A DNA stretch of 64,000 bases from Magnaporthiopsis rhizophila (lineage: Eukaryota; Ascomycota; Sordariomycetes; Magnaporthales; Magnaporthaceae), in assembly GCA_003049465.1 (NCBI GenBank), contig PYSS01000009.1:469814-533813 (forward strand). Direction: 5' to 3'. Below are positions 18,460-29,406 of the stretch, piece by piece; the stretch's first letter is position 1; each line of letters starts with the position of its first letter. Both the position numbers and the translations under genes were made by a program. Under the pieces are notes generated by a model. The model was not told where the DNA came from and ran no database searches. It was given only the letters and a program-made list of their open reading frames with translations.

Positions 18460-20787
18460 TCACTCTCCTTTCTCGTCGCCAAACACCGTCTTGTAGAATT
18501 CGATCGCCTCCTCGTTGGCGGCAGTTCCCAAGCTCAGGGCCCTCACGTTACCCTCGACCTTGAGCCCCTCCAGCGTCCTCACCCGCGACAGCGCAACGTA
18601 CACCTGGCCCTCTTCAAAGGCCCTGTCCATGTTGACGACGACGTTGTCCAGCGTCAGGCCCTGCGACTTGTGCACCGTCAGCGCCCAGGCCGGCATCAGC
18701 GGGATCTGCGTGCGGCAGAGGAGCACCTCCTCCGTGTGCCCGTGGGGGCCCCTCTCGACGACGGTGCAGTCCGCGAGGACGGTGAGCTTGATCCCGTTGT
18801 CGAACTGGACCACGGGCCATCGTTTCTTCTCCAGCCCCTCGATGAAGCGGCCGATCTCGAATTCGCGGAGGTCGGCATAAACTCCGGAAAGGAGGGGCCC
18901 CCGAACGGGAGGGAGGTGCGGATCAGCCAAGCTGGGCGCGGCCGGTGTGTTGTGGTCTGTGATTTCCTCAAAGTCGCAGATGTGGCCTTGGCTGCCGTTG
19001 ACGAGACCCCAGCGAATGCTGACGTTGACCAGAAGACACACGCGCATCCCTTCCCTTAGGTAGGCCTTCTTGTCGTACCTGTGCTCCCGGAACTCGTGCA
19101 GTGTTTCGTGGTCTTGGTCATCCATCTTCACCTCCAGCCTTGCCAGATCGAGGAGGCGTTGATGTCGTTTGTCGTCCGGGTCGAGGCCTCTGATGCTGTC
19201 GACGCATCTGTACATGTGCTCCTCCGTCCGCAAGCGGTTGTACTCGCGTCGGTTTATAGAGTCCACTTCCGTGTTTGTGCACAAGAGCTTCATCGCTTTC
19301 TCGGGGAAATTGGGATTCTCATTTTTGAGGAGATTCGTCTCGTCCTGGCTCATACGCTTCCCTAGCCTGCATCTCTTCAGGAGGCTGAGGAACCGGTCTT
19401 CGTTCTGTCGGTGCACGGTTTTGAGTTGCACGTATTTGAAGCCGCATTCTTCCCATGTGCGGCACCTGAAAGCCCACTTGTCGGCCCCGGCGTAGGTCCG
19501 CGGATTCGGGCAAGGCTTTTGACATGCCTGCGGGTAAAGGTCCGTGTCGCCGTCCGGGTCCTTGTGGTCCGTCTCGTGGTCCATGCCGTGGTATTCCGTG
19601 TTGTCGTCCATGTCGTTGGGGCAGCTAAACATATCGCTCCATTCGTGCTCTTTGAGGTCCCTCCCGCACTCGGCGCAATATTTGAATGGCTTGACTGGGG
19701 GTAGCTGAAGAAAGTCGCCAGAAACCACTAGCTGCACACCGCCAAAGGGCTCGGAGCTCCTCCGCACATATTTCATGACCTCGCTCATGCGGTAGAAGAA
19801 GTTGCTGTCCAGCATGCTGATCTCGTCTATGACCAAGACGTCAGTCTCCCTCAGCCGTTGCTTCGCGGGTTTCTGCTTCCGTGTTTTGGCCCTTAGTGCG
19901 TAAAGTTGGCGTCGGTCGTCGTCCGGTTTCCAACCCATGTAGCTCCACGTCGTGGTCCCTTTCACATTAAGGGCAGCGATGCCAGTTGGGGCCACGATAT
20001 CGACGTTCCTCTGTTGTTTTCTCAGCTCGGTGACGAAAACGTCTAAAACGGTCGACTTGCCGCAGCCCGCCTGGCCCGTGTAAAAGACATTTTTACCGCT
20101 GAGTACCAGGTCGACTAGGTTGGACTGCTCGCGGCTAAGCTCCACCCCGTCTCGCGTTGTATAGGGAGGAGACTCTTGGTCTGTTGGTGCCGAGGCGCCT
20201 GACCGGTCCTCGGCAATGCTCGACGGATCTCCCAGGCTGGGCCGTGGGGTGTCAATCTCCGCCCGTGTTGTGCCATCGGGGTGAAAATCAGGGTCCGGAT
20301 CGTCCGAGGGCTCAACCCGGGAACTGGGAGCCGGCTCGGGCGTGCGACGGCGCTTGGAGCGATGGGCCAGCAACGACCCAGTCAAAGGATTAGCTGCGTC
20401 TGTAGCGTCCCTGGCGGATAGAGCCGCTTGACGAGACAGCCGTTTGGCAGCGGCGAGACCCTGTTGGTGACGTGGGTTGCATTGCACCTCGAGGTACGGC
20501 GGCTCCGGGCATGTCGTTTCCTGCAGCGGGTCGGGTCCGCCAGGCGATGGCGAGCCCGTGGACTTTGGGTGACGCGGATGCGGCATTCCGTGTCCTTGCG
20601 CACCGGGTCTGTTTGGCTCCGCTCCCCGTGGTTCGTGATTTTGAGAGCGCGCCTTCCATCGTCCTGCACTAGAGCTGAAAAACGTGCGACGCGGGGCTTT
20701 GGTGGGGCCGTGCGTCGTCCAGCACGCGAATCGGCCAGGCAGGGCAGCCGCCAGCCCAGCTGCCCCTGGGCGCAAGGAAAGGAGCAT
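18460..20787 (-). CDS. PIF1: PIF1-family ATP-dependent DNA helicase
   Basis: A 775-residue single-exon protein. The N-terminus (MLLSLRPGAAGLAAALPGRF...RRTFFSSSAGRWK) resembles a mitochondrial presequence, and a basic KRRRR-like stretch lies near 144-148. SuperFamily 1B motifs: Q-motif region LSREQSNLVDLV, Walker A GQAGCGKST (238-246), APTGIAALN, Walker B VIDEISM (319-325), GDFLQLPP, and C-terminal LTVHKSQGLTLDNVVVNM with YVALSRVRTLEGLKV. A roughly 80-residue insertion after GDFLQLPPVKPFKY holds seven cysteines (371, 374, 389, 422, 426, 442, 448) that could bind zinc. PIF1 helicases unwind DNA 5'-3' in mitochondria and nucleus, affecting telomeres, G-quadruplexes and mtDNA. Helitrons also carry PIF1 domains, but no Rep domain or helitron ends are seen. 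Confidence 0.88.
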   Translation of the reverse strand: MLLSLRPGAAGLAAALPGRFACWTTHGPTKAPRRTFFSSSAGRWKARSQNHEPRGAEPNRPGAQGHGMPHPRHPKSTGSPSPGGPDPLQETTCPEPPYLEVQCNPRHQQGLAAAKRLSRQAALSARDATDAANPLTGSLLAHRSKRRRTPEPAPSSRVEPSDDPDPDFHPDGTTRAEIDTPRPSLGDPSSIAEDRSGASAPTDQESPPYTTRDGVELSREQSNLVDLVLSGKNVFYTGQAGCGKSTVLDVFVTELRKQQRNVDIVAPTGIAALNVKGTTTWSYMGWKPDDDRRQLYALRAKTRKQKPAKQRLRETDVLVIDEISMLDSNFFYRMSEVMKYVRRSSEPFGGVQLVVSGDFLQLPPVKPFKYCAECGRDLKEHEWSDMFSCPNDMDDNTEYHGMDHETDHKDPDGDTDLYPQACQKPCPNPRTYAGADKWAFRCRTWEECGFKYVQLKTVHRQNEDRFLSLLKRCRLGKRMSQDETNLLKNENPNFPEKAMKLLCTNTEVDSINRREYNRLRTEEHMYRCVDSIRGLDPDDKRHQRLLDLARLEVKMDDQDHETLHEFREHRYDKKAYLREGMRVCLLVNVSIRWGLVNGSQGHICDFEEITDHNTPAAPSLADPHLPPVRGPLLSGVYADLREFEIGRFIEGLEKKRWPVVQFDNGIKLTVLADCTVVERGPHGHTEEVLLCRTQIPLMPAWALTVHKSQGLTLDNVVVNMDRAFEEGQVYVALSRVRTLEGLKVEGNVRALSLGTAANEEAIEFYKTVFGDEKGE

Positions 20788-21138
20788 GATGCTAAAATAT
20801 TGGCATGGCTGCCGAATCAGGGTAGACCGCGCCTAGAGAGGCTTGTGGAAGTGAAGAAAGGGAAAAACGGGATGAGCGTCCCCACTTTGGGTTGACGTTG
20901 GGCGCTCGGTATTTCCAGAGTTGGAGATTCCGACATGGCAGGTGGGGCTCGCTTGCGCCCAAAGAACGGGCTCCTTGACACCTTCAGTCTCGTTTCTGGC
21001 TGGAAATTATTCATTGGTCGACGGGCACTTTCCCTGAGAGCCCGCCCGACATATACCCATCAAGCCTGCACCAGCCCGCCCTGACAAAAAGCCATCCTTT
21101 CCTATGGCCAAAGCCAGACCTGGGAATATTGTTCATGT
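20788..21138. other. Intergenic, PIF1 promoter side
   Basis: No gene. It should contain the leader and promoter of the minus-strand helicase. Confidence 0.4.
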
Positions 21139-21447
21139 TCATATCGTATTGTTGATGCCGCCACCCCTAGGACCGCCACCGCCACCGAGACCGGGGAGCT
21201 CAAAGTCCGGGTTGTTATTAAGCAGCACGTCGTTCCGGTTGGGCGGCATCGGCCTCTGCTGGGGTGGGCCACCTCCCGAAAAGCCCGGCATTAGGGTCGG
21301 CGGCGGCGGGTTCCAGCGTGGATTGATGTCACGCTGCGAGATTGACGTGAAAATCGACCTCTCCGACTCAGCAGAGCTGCGTTGGCCCTGAGGAATGTCA
21401 TCAAAGTCAGCTGCGCCGCTATTGATCTGGATGGGAGGCTGCGGCAT
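21139..21447 (-). CDS. Possible Pro/Gly/Asn-rich short protein, 102 residues
   Basis: The frame begins MPQPPIQINSGAADFDDIPQ, has a WNPPPPTLMPGFSGGG segment and ends GLGGGGGPRGGGINNTI. The same frame stays open upstream for about 20 further codons (GGGAAGVGVGAPRGRP) to a TAG that could be a splice acceptor, so the true start may be in an unseen exon. Composition is low-complexity and non-random in one frame, but no family is recognised and it could be chance in GC-rich DNA. Confidence 0.35.
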   Translation of the reverse strand: MPQPPIQINSGAADFDDIPQGQRSSAESERSIFTSISQRDINPRWNPPPPTLMPGFSGGGPPQQRPMPPNRNDVLLNNNPDFELPGLGGGGGPRGGGINNTI

Positions 21448-21784
21448 CGGCCTGCCTCTCGGTGCACCTACTCCTACTCCTGCTGCACCACCACCATGTG
21501 TAGTGTTGGACCTCTATTTTGGCCTGATGCGGCACCCGGGCTGTTGTGCCTGGCAAGGTGAAACGGCGATAACAGAGAAGGACATGTCATCTTATGAAAA
21601 GATCTGACTGAAACCTCAACAACGGGCAAGGTTCTTAAATATTTGCAAAGAATCGAAGCGAAATGGAGTTATGTACAAAACGACGCGTCAACTCTCCTTC
21701 CCAATGTCTCGACCTCTGAGCGGACCCTCCTTTTTTGTACACGAACACCCCAGCTCAAAGGGCCATCCACCGCGCTCGACACGC
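21448..21784. other. Intergenic, 3' side of GH62
   Basis: No gene. Contains the probable 3' untranslated region of the minus-strand GH62 gene. Confidence 0.4.
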
Positions 21785-22753
21785 TCAACGCTGCAGGGTA
21801 AGCAGGCCGGGGCGGTAGGGGAGGCGGATGTAGTCGCCGCCCGAGTTGGGCGCGCGGCCCTGGTACAGGAACTGCAGGTTGCAGACGTCGATGGTCATCT
21901 TCTCGTCCGGGTCAGAGCGGATCAGCTCGCCGTGGCTGATGTCGTTGGTCCAGGTGGCGCCGCTGTTGGCCTTGCCGGCAAACGGTCGCTGCTCGGACGC
22001 GGCGTTGGGGGTCCATGAGCCGCCCAGGCTGGAGGCGGTGAAGGACCGGAAGTAGCGCCCCCCGGAGCCGATGGCCTCGACGATCATGAGGTAACGCTGG
22101 TTGCCCGAGCCGCCGCTGATGGTGTAGACCTGCACGGCCTCGAACAGGTTGTTGGTCGAGTCCGACATGACCACGGTCGAGGACGAGCCGAAGTTGCCGG
22201 GGAAGTTGGCGTACGGCATCTGGGCCCGGTAGATCTTGCCGTTGTCGCCACAGAAGAAGAGGTACATGTTGGTGCCGTCGCCAATGACGGCCTGGTCGAT
22301 GGGGCCGGTGCCCGAGTTGGAGATGCTGCCGGTGAAGAGCGCCTGCTGGGCCGACCAGCCGTTGACGTTGGTCGGGTTGGTCGACGTGCGGTACGAGAAG
22401 GCCGTGCCGCCCCACTGGTAGGCCAGCACCCAGACGTTCTTGGGCCGGAATAAGAAGAGCGACGGCGCCACGGCGTTGTTGGGCAGCCGCGTCTGCGATA
22501 CGCTGCCCATCTGGTTCCAGTTGCTGAAGGTGCCGAACGCCGTCGAGCCCCACGCCGACCCGCCCGTCGTGGCGTACACCAGGTGCTGCCCGTTGTAGGT
22601 GGCGTGCGAGAAGTCCTTGAGCGAGCCCACCCCGTTCTTGGGCTCCGCGAGCGAGCCCGTCGACGTCCATTTGTACGTCGTCGGGAGCGCGCACTGCGCC
22701 GCCGCCGAGGCCGCGAACGCGAGGACCGCGGCGCCTGTCTCGAAGAACCTCAT
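21785..22753 (-). CDS. Secreted GH62 alpha-L-arabinofuranosidase
   Basis: 322 residues, no intron. Signal peptide residues 1-19 (MRFFETGAAVLAFAASAAA), mature start at QCALPTTYKWTSTG as in family members. GH62 blocks: SLKDF with the catalytic Asp 47, NVWVLAYQWGGTAFSYRTS, GPIDQAVIGDGTNMYLFF with Asp 153, STNNLFEAVQVYT with Glu 205, YFRSFTASSLGGSWTP and a terminal LPYRPGLLTLQ. It removes arabinose side chains from arabinoxylan outside the cell. There is no carbohydrate-binding module. It is probably under xylan/arabinan control, but no operator could be assigned. Confidence 0.95.
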   Translation of the reverse strand: MRFFETGAAVLAFAASAAAQCALPTTYKWTSTGSLAEPKNGVGSLKDFSHATYNGQHLVYATTGGSAWGSTAFGTFSNWNQMGSVSQTRLPNNAVAPSLFLFRPKNVWVLAYQWGGTAFSYRTSTNPTNVNGWSAQQALFTGSISNSGTGPIDQAVIGDGTNMYLFFCGDNGKIYRAQMPYANFPGNFGSSSTVVMSDSTNNLFEAVQVYTISGGSGNQRYLMIVEAIGSGGRYFRSFTASSLGGSWTPNAASEQRPFAGKANSGATWTNDISHGELIRSDPDEKMTIDVCNLQFLYQGRAPNSGGDYIRLPYRPGLLTLQR

Positions 22754-25700
22754 TATTTTCTGGTGAGGAGCGCGCTTTTTGTTCTTGTTCTTCCCTGCTC
22801 AGCTTAACACAGGAGTCGAGAGGACTGGAAGACTGGCTGGCCGTGCTCCAAGACCACAATTCAGCGAGGGATTCCGTGGCTGCCCCTGGGGCTTATATAC
22901 CTCACCGTGGCCACCAAACATGTTGCTTCTTCTTCTGTTTTTGATGCCTCCGCTCGTTCCGTAGTGACACCGTGGTAGCAGCTGTCTGCTACACCCCAGC
23001 GTTTGGCTATCTAGCCTACTGATTCCGCATTTTTTGCTAGGGACGCATTAGACAGCCCCCTGAAATACCGCCCCTCCACCTTCCGTAAACAGGCGTATTC
23101 CCATGACGGCAATGCTTCCTTGGGTCCCAAAGGGAACAAAGGATCACTCTTGTGTCCAATGACGGTGTATCCCATGGATCTACCTCTCCTGGTCGCAATT
23201 CTTCCGTCCAATCGCGGCAACGAGGCGCCCTGCGGAGCAGCCTGAAAGGTGCTGTCTCCTCCTGTTTGCGGCTCCCTACCTCACACCCTCCCAGAGGGGG
23301 GGCCCTGGGCGGACCAAGTTTCTCCAGACTGCGGGGAGGGCGGGGGAGCAACTACCGGTATCCTGGGGTACCCGGCTATCTCCCACATTGAGTGTCACCC
23401 GCCCCCGCAGGAGAGTGTTACCGAAAAACCAGATCCGCCGCTTATTTTCTGCGCCTCGATCCCGCCGTTCGCTTGCCTCTGCCTTTTTTGCGTCAGTCGG
23501 GCTTGCACGCGCGCTGCCACCAACAACACTCGGCGGCCTGGGCGTTGGCCCCAGCGGGGGTGGTTCGTCTTGTCCATGCGGTGTCACCTCGACAGGCTGC
23601 GGAGGATGATCTGCCGAGCGCTTAACCCAACAACGCCTAGTCTTGCGGGCGCCTGTCCACAAATTTGTTGATAGTGAAACGGAAAACACAAACAAACCAG
23701 TGATTTTCCGAGCCCACGGCTGCATCCTTACGGAGGATGAGGCCAATTCCTTACGGAAAACATTTGCTAATTTTTGTGACGTGGTAGTCGTCGCACCGCA
23801 ACTCGGACCGCCAAGGTACCAGGGCACTTGCTGACCGACTCTTGCCGTCCTATCCATTGCCGGTTTCCCGTCGACACTTGAACCGAGGCACCTCTTGGCG
23901 ACGGAAGATCTGTCTGACGGCTCTGATACAAGGGCCATTGACCTGATTAGGCACCTTGGCCCAAGCAAGGACAGGGTAGGATCATGTTGTCTATGATCGG
24001 CGCATCGAACCATCCGCCCCCAGCTCATTGGCCGGCCCACCTAAGAACCGGGGGAGTCTGCTAAGAAGTGAGGAACTCATCGTTGCATCCGGCCATGTGG
24101 CAGGAGTGGACCGTCCGACGACAGTTTGGGAAGTACTGCGGAGCGCCCGAGACCAGGTTGACCGTAGAATGAATGGATGGAAATGTGAGGAGAGAATTGG
24201 CGGATTTTTCGCAAGGATCAGCACCTCCTGGTGCTTGGACATCGGGAAATTTGGAAGGACTATGCCCGGTCCGTGGGGAATTCGAGGCTAGCCATACCCC
24301 GGGATGGAAAGGTGTTGCCAATATGTCGAAGACGCGGCCGTGGGAGTTCGTGCCCGGCCCGAAGAGGCATGCCCTCGGGCTCCAGGTGGCGGATACGGCT
24401 CGGGGATAGCAAGACCGAGACTAATGCGCTCTATAAGCGCTGCGAATCAAGGAGGAAGATGCATCGCAGAGCTACGTAGGTAGGTAGCCGCCGGGGCTCA
24501 TACGCCGATTGGACATCTGCTTTCTTCGGAATACCACTCTCCTAACATGAAAAAAACCCGGCATATCCGGAGCTAACATCCGGTCCATTCTTCAGGTATA
24601 TTGATTCGATGGAAGATCTCATCCCCATAATTACTGTCTCTTATCATACTCCAGCCGCTAGCGCCCGGGCGTCACCGTAATAGCAACGATATCAAAATGG
24701 CGCGGGTCAGTTTAACCATGTGTACAAGAAGACCTCAGATTCTTTGCTTTCAGGATCATGCTGGCGGCCCAGGTAGTAGCACAGCATTTTCTGGCATCAT
24801 TGGCCGTCGGGTTGCGTGCGCTGATGCAGAACTTGCAAGCGAGACTTCTCACGAGAAGGGCCAATGGTTCGCCGCGGCGCAGATAAGCATGAAACGAGGA
24901 AATCCTTGTGGAGAAAGTCCGACTCGAGATTTAGCTCGGATGTAGAGAGGGACACACTTTAGCTTGAGCAGTGTAATTATAGTTGCTCAGAATGCGGACA
25001 AGACACACCCCTTTCCCCGTGACTAGGTGGCACAGCCTTAGCGAACTGTTCATACACACCATCAAAAGTAATCCACTTTCCGCAAGTGTTCCTCCAGCTC
25101 CATTTTCCGTCGTCTTTTTTCAAACAGTCCCTGGAGAAAATAAGGACGCAAAGTAAAAAGATTCTTTTGGTAGCCGCCACGGTGTAGTCGGTCCTCCTCT
25201 CCGCTGGATCATCGTTGCTTTGTCTGCCTACTCTACCTAAAGGCCTTTGTTTGTCCTGCACCTTTTCCCGAGCCGACAGCAATAAAGACACCAAACGCAG
25301 GGCACGACAAAGGGACCAGTTTAGCAGCTGGGTGGAGGCGAGGCAAATGGCGGGCTTGAGTTCGAGGCGTAGACGGTCGAAAAGAGCAGGAAATAAGTCT
25401 GGCTAAGTATGCAAGAACGCACGCCAGGCTGGCTGGGTTTCTGGCCTCCCAAAGCCTCCTGTCAGCTTCTTTGGCACATTTTTTCTTCCCAGATGACCAC
25501 CCCAGCTGCTGGTTCTTCGTTCCACGTCACATCGCATGGCCGCGCCGTCTCATTCTTCCGCCCAAGGTCAGAGCTGAGTTCCTTGCCAGTCGTAGTTGGC
25601 CGTCTTTTTGGCTAGGTTTAGCTGGCAGGCGCGCACTTGCCAGGCACAAAAGCTCCCGGTCGCTGGCTGTCATCGGGTCTTGCCCTTTTTTTCAGCGCCA

Positions 25701-26750
25701 TTTCTTCGCTGAACACGGTCGGTCTCGCACGGCCAAGGTCGGGACGGGCTGGCATGCTGGGGGACTTGACCAAGTATCATTCATGCATATATACATAGAT
25801 ATCCAACCAGAGAAGCCTAGGCCATCTCGACCCTCTCCCAGCAAGCTCAACAGAGTCCTACCCAGCCACTGGCTGTCCATCTGTCTATCTACATCTATAT
25901 CTACATGCACTGATCATCATATGCATTCACTGGGATGGGGTTGTAGGTCCTTCTGCTCTATACGTCTCCATGGGTATGGGGAGACGTAGTAGAGCATGTG
26001 GACCTTGGGATTTACTATGTGGCTGCGTATGGTGTGTGCATGTAGGAACATGGTAGTATCCTACTGCTGGCACCAGCATCCTGCGGATATGGAGATATGG
26101 GGGGACTGTCACGGTTGGGGGAGTCGCGACCGACTACCAATGACAGGGGCAACCGACACGTCCGCACGACCACAGGTCTGTGTGGAACCTCTCAGTGAGC
26201 GGTGTGGCCTATGGGCATCACCTGACGGTGACGTCCACGACCAGCTACAGTTGTGGCCCGGGATGACGGTGGTGCTGGCGGGGAGTGGTGAGTGGTGGGT
26301 GGGGCCCCTGGTGCCAGGCGGTGCCAGTGCCGGGCGGGGTGTCGTCGCGTTCCTCAACCGGGCGCCAAGGCAGCCGGCCGGTCTACCTTGGCCGGGCTCT
26401 ACTAGCGAGACGTGGTGAAGTGGAGCGGTGGGATGGATGATGTGGCGGGGTGGAGGTGAGGCTGTAGTGGAGCGGTGCAAGGTGAGGATGAAGTGACTGC
26501 TGCTGCCGGCAGGGCCGGTGTGTTGTTGGTGTGTTGAAGGAGAGAAGTTGGGAGGGCAGGTTGGGGGAGGGCAGGCACCTCTTTATACCCGTTGCTGGTC
26601 CACCTCGTCCCACAAATCAGTAGACGCGTGCCTGTACGCGACACGGCTGCCTAGAGGCGACACGCGGCAAGAAGATGACTCTGCAGGCCTCAATAGATCT
26701 GAATAGAAGAGGTGGCTGGGGCGCGCAGAACAATATCGAAAGGCTGTGGG
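22754..26750. other. Four-kilobase region without a supported gene
   Basis: The first 150 bases are the GH62 promoter (leader start near 22780). Several open frames of 140-250 codons lack domains, splice support or codon bias. A plus frame at 25996-26418 ends in a WPGMTVVLAGSGEWWVGPLV-like stretch that may be an old coding fragment, not recognised. AT-rich and GC-rich patches alternate. Confidence 0.4.
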
Positions 26751-26814
26751 GCGTCATCTGAAGTCCAACAGGCGCCATCTGAAGTCCAACAGGCGCCATC
26801 TGAAGTCCAAACAG
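26751..26814 (+). repeat. Tandem repeat, 21-bp unit, three copies
   Basis: Unit GCGCCATCTGAAGTCCAACAG repeated at 26751-26771, 26772-26792 and 26793-26814 (the last with one extra A). It would read SEVQQAP in a plus frame, but no gene is supported around it. Confidence 0.85.
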
Positions 26815-27020
26815 CGCTGGCCAGTCACAGCTCTTGCGGAGCAGAGCCTCCAGCCCCGCTCAAGAGCCACAGGCCCGGTGTGACTAACTTGCTCGTCTCG
26901 AGGTTGGCAGAGTGGCGTCAAGTCACGCTGAGGCCCGCGAGGCGAGGAGGCGCGTTGGAGATGAGTGGGGTGGACATCAAAGGCTTGCCACATGGGCGTA
27001 TGACTATCACTATCTACGCC

Positions 27021-27080
27021 GGACACGCCCCAGATTCGGCGAACACGCCCAAGACTCGGCGAGCGCGCCCAAGACTCGGC
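27021..27080 (+). repeat. Tandem repeat, 20-bp unit, three copies
   Basis: Units at 27021-27040, 27041-27060 and 27061-27080 of the form GAACACGCCCAAGACTCGGC with two to four differences between copies. It lies about 300 bp downstream of the end of the oxidase gene and 200 bp from the 21-bp repeat. Confidence 0.8.
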
Positions 27081-27374
27081 GGCTCGCGGGCAAGCTCCGA
27101 CGTAGATACCTAGGCTAGAGACGATCGCAGGCAGCCCTCCTCGCCATGGGCTGGAGCCTATGTCAGCACTGCGCGTGAGTCCTTCTGCATTGATACATAG
27201 CATTGATACATGGACAATTCCCGGAATGGAGAACCTCAGGGGCGAATGCTTTTGCTATTGAAAAAAAGCTGCGTGTGTTGAAAATCAAGTCTGGAGTTGT
27301 GAAAGGACTTTACGTTGAAGTCAGGTTGAAGTGACAGAAATCTGGCCCGCATCTGACTCTGCAATGACAATGAC

Positions 27375-29406
27375 TCAAGCCTCCTCCACCACCACCCTAC
27401 AAAGCCTACCGCCTGCATCCTCCTCAAAGAACTCGCTGCCAACCCCGGTCACGGCATAGAGTATTCCGTTTGGGTCGTACTTGCGCTTAATGCGGAGCAG
27501 CCGTTCGTAATTTGCGCCGTAGAATTGCTTCTGGAAACCTCGCTGCTGGAAATTGGCCTCGTTGAGGTACGTGCCAGAGTCGGGAGTGGCGGTCTCTAGC
27601 ATCGGGGTAAAGACGTCAGTGAGCTGTCTCTGCTTGGCCCCCATCTTTGCCCGCGAGGCCGCTAGTTTCTCGCCGCCGCCGCCGCCGCTGCCAAAGTCCC
27701 ACGACCCGACCACGATGCAGTGCGTGGCCGCGTCGCGCCAGGCCGGCAGGACCGCGTTGTCGGCGACCTTTGGCAAGAACGACGACGCGTGGTGGGTGTC
27801 GCCGCTCACATCGAGGGCCTGGCACGCGACGAAAAAGTCCCCCGAAGACGTGACGTTGCGCAGCGCCCGCGTCACGACGGCGTTGGCGGCCGGGGCGCCC
27901 ACGACGCCGCGCGGGATCAGCCGGCTGCCCGTGACCTGGCCGGTGGTGAAGATGCCGTAGGGCAGCGGGCCGAGGTCGCGGGCGAAGTGCGTCAGGAAGT
28001 CGGGCGACTGGTGCGACTCGAAGGCGAACGGGACGCCGCGCCGCTCCAGCTCGACTAGCAGCGTCGACCGGAGCAGGGCCGCGACCTCGGCGCCGTCCTT
28101 GTCCGTCGCCGTGAGGCTGAACATGGTAAAAGTGTTGTTGGTGATCGAGTACAGCGCCGACAGGCCCTGGGCCAGCAGCGGCGGGAAGGCGGCGTGGATG
28201 GCGCCGACGGCGTCCCAGAAGACGTCGTTTTTGCTGCTGCTGCTGCTGCTGTTTTTGCCCGTCCTGTCGCCACCGCTGCCGCCCGAGATGCCTACGTCGC
28301 TAAAGTACAGCGTCGCGCCACCGACGGGCCCGCCGCGGTGCAGACGCACCGTCATGCCCAGGACCACGGCGTAGGTGCCGCCGCCGCCGCCGCTCAGGGC
28401 CCAGTAAAGATCGCGTTGTTCGTTGTCCGGCGTGGCCACGACGCGCTCGCCCGTCGCGGGCACGACGGCCTCCCAGGCCAGCACGTTGTCGGCGCCCAGG
28501 CCATAGACGCTGCTGAGGGCCGAGTGGCCGCCGCCCTGCGAGTAGCCGCCCGCGATGCCGACGGTGGCGCAGGTGCCGCCGACCACGCGGTAGCCGCGCT
28601 CGTGCGCGGCCAGGTACGCCTCAACCGCGAGCACTCCGGCGCCTAGCTTGATGGCAGGGCCCGTGTAGTAGGCGCTTGTGTAGTTGTCGATGACCTCTCT
28701 TGTCTTGAGGTTATGCGTCCAGAGGGATAAGCTGCCTTTTCCGGTTGACTTGCCCAGGTAGCTAGCTCAGAGTGGTTTGCCATGTTAACTAGTTCCAGCC
28801 ACTCGTAACGATATTTAAGACTGTGCAGATTTTTGGGGACCTACTCGTGACCTGTGTTCTTGATAACCAGACGAACATTATTCTCTCGCGCAAATCGGAT
28901 CCCAGCCGCAACATCCTCCCGTCCAGTCACGTTGATCGAGTAGCTCGCGTAGTTGCCCAGCTCGCACGGCTGTGATGTCGGCGTGTACGGGTCGCAGGAC
29001 CTATTCTGGGCCCAGGGGAAGCCTACCTCACCTGGAAAAGGGAAGCTGCGAGGAGTCACGCATGGCTGTTAACAAAATATTACATCTCGGGTCGAGGAAC
29101 AAGAAACCAGGGCCACAGCTTGGCACAGTCATACGCGACCTACTGGGCAATTGGAAAGTTCCAAAGCGCCTTTAGCCACTGGCATTCTGATGCGTTGAAG
29201 CGGCCATCAAACGCGCCCCCGGTGTGACAAACACTGGCGGCGGGCACGGTGGCGATGAGCCTGCCGCCCACGGTTTCATTGAGCATACTCCATTCACGGT
29301 AGGCCGGCCAGGCAGTGTCGTCAGGGATGGATTTGCATTGTCTTGCCGTGTCCGCCGACGACAAAGCGAAAAGGGTCAACAAAGGTATCGTGCGGTGGCG
29401 CATCAT
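27375..29406 (-). CDS. Secreted FAD-linked oxidase, isoamyl-alcohol-oxidase (MreA)-like, BBE type
   Basis: Exons 29406-29144, 29045-28845 and 28761-27375 give 616 residues. The signal peptide begins MMRHRTIPLLTLFALSS; an earlier in-frame ATG at 29478 would bury it. PCMH-type FAD domain: SINVTGREDVAAGIRFARENN, VIKNTGHD-YLGKSTGKGSLSLWTHNLK, GTCATVGIAGGYSQGGGHS, GLGADNVLAWEAV. The C-terminal berberine-bridge motif is YLNEANFQQRGFQKQFYG followed by YDPNGILYAVTGVGSE. The family oxidises alcohols or sugars with O2, often extracellularly or in secondary metabolism; the substrate is not readable. The three exons join cleanly in frame with GT...AG sites. A run of Ser codons near 28235-28255 and of Gly codons at 27672-27686 are simple-sequence loops. 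Confidence 0.88.

Noticed and set aside
18460..20787. Helitron
   Set aside because: A PIF1 domain alone is not enough: no Rep motif, no 5'-TC or CTRR-hairpin end was found near the gene.
23276..24040. Minus-strand frame of 254 codons
   Set aside because: Composition looks random, overlapped by plus frames of similar length, no domain or splice support.
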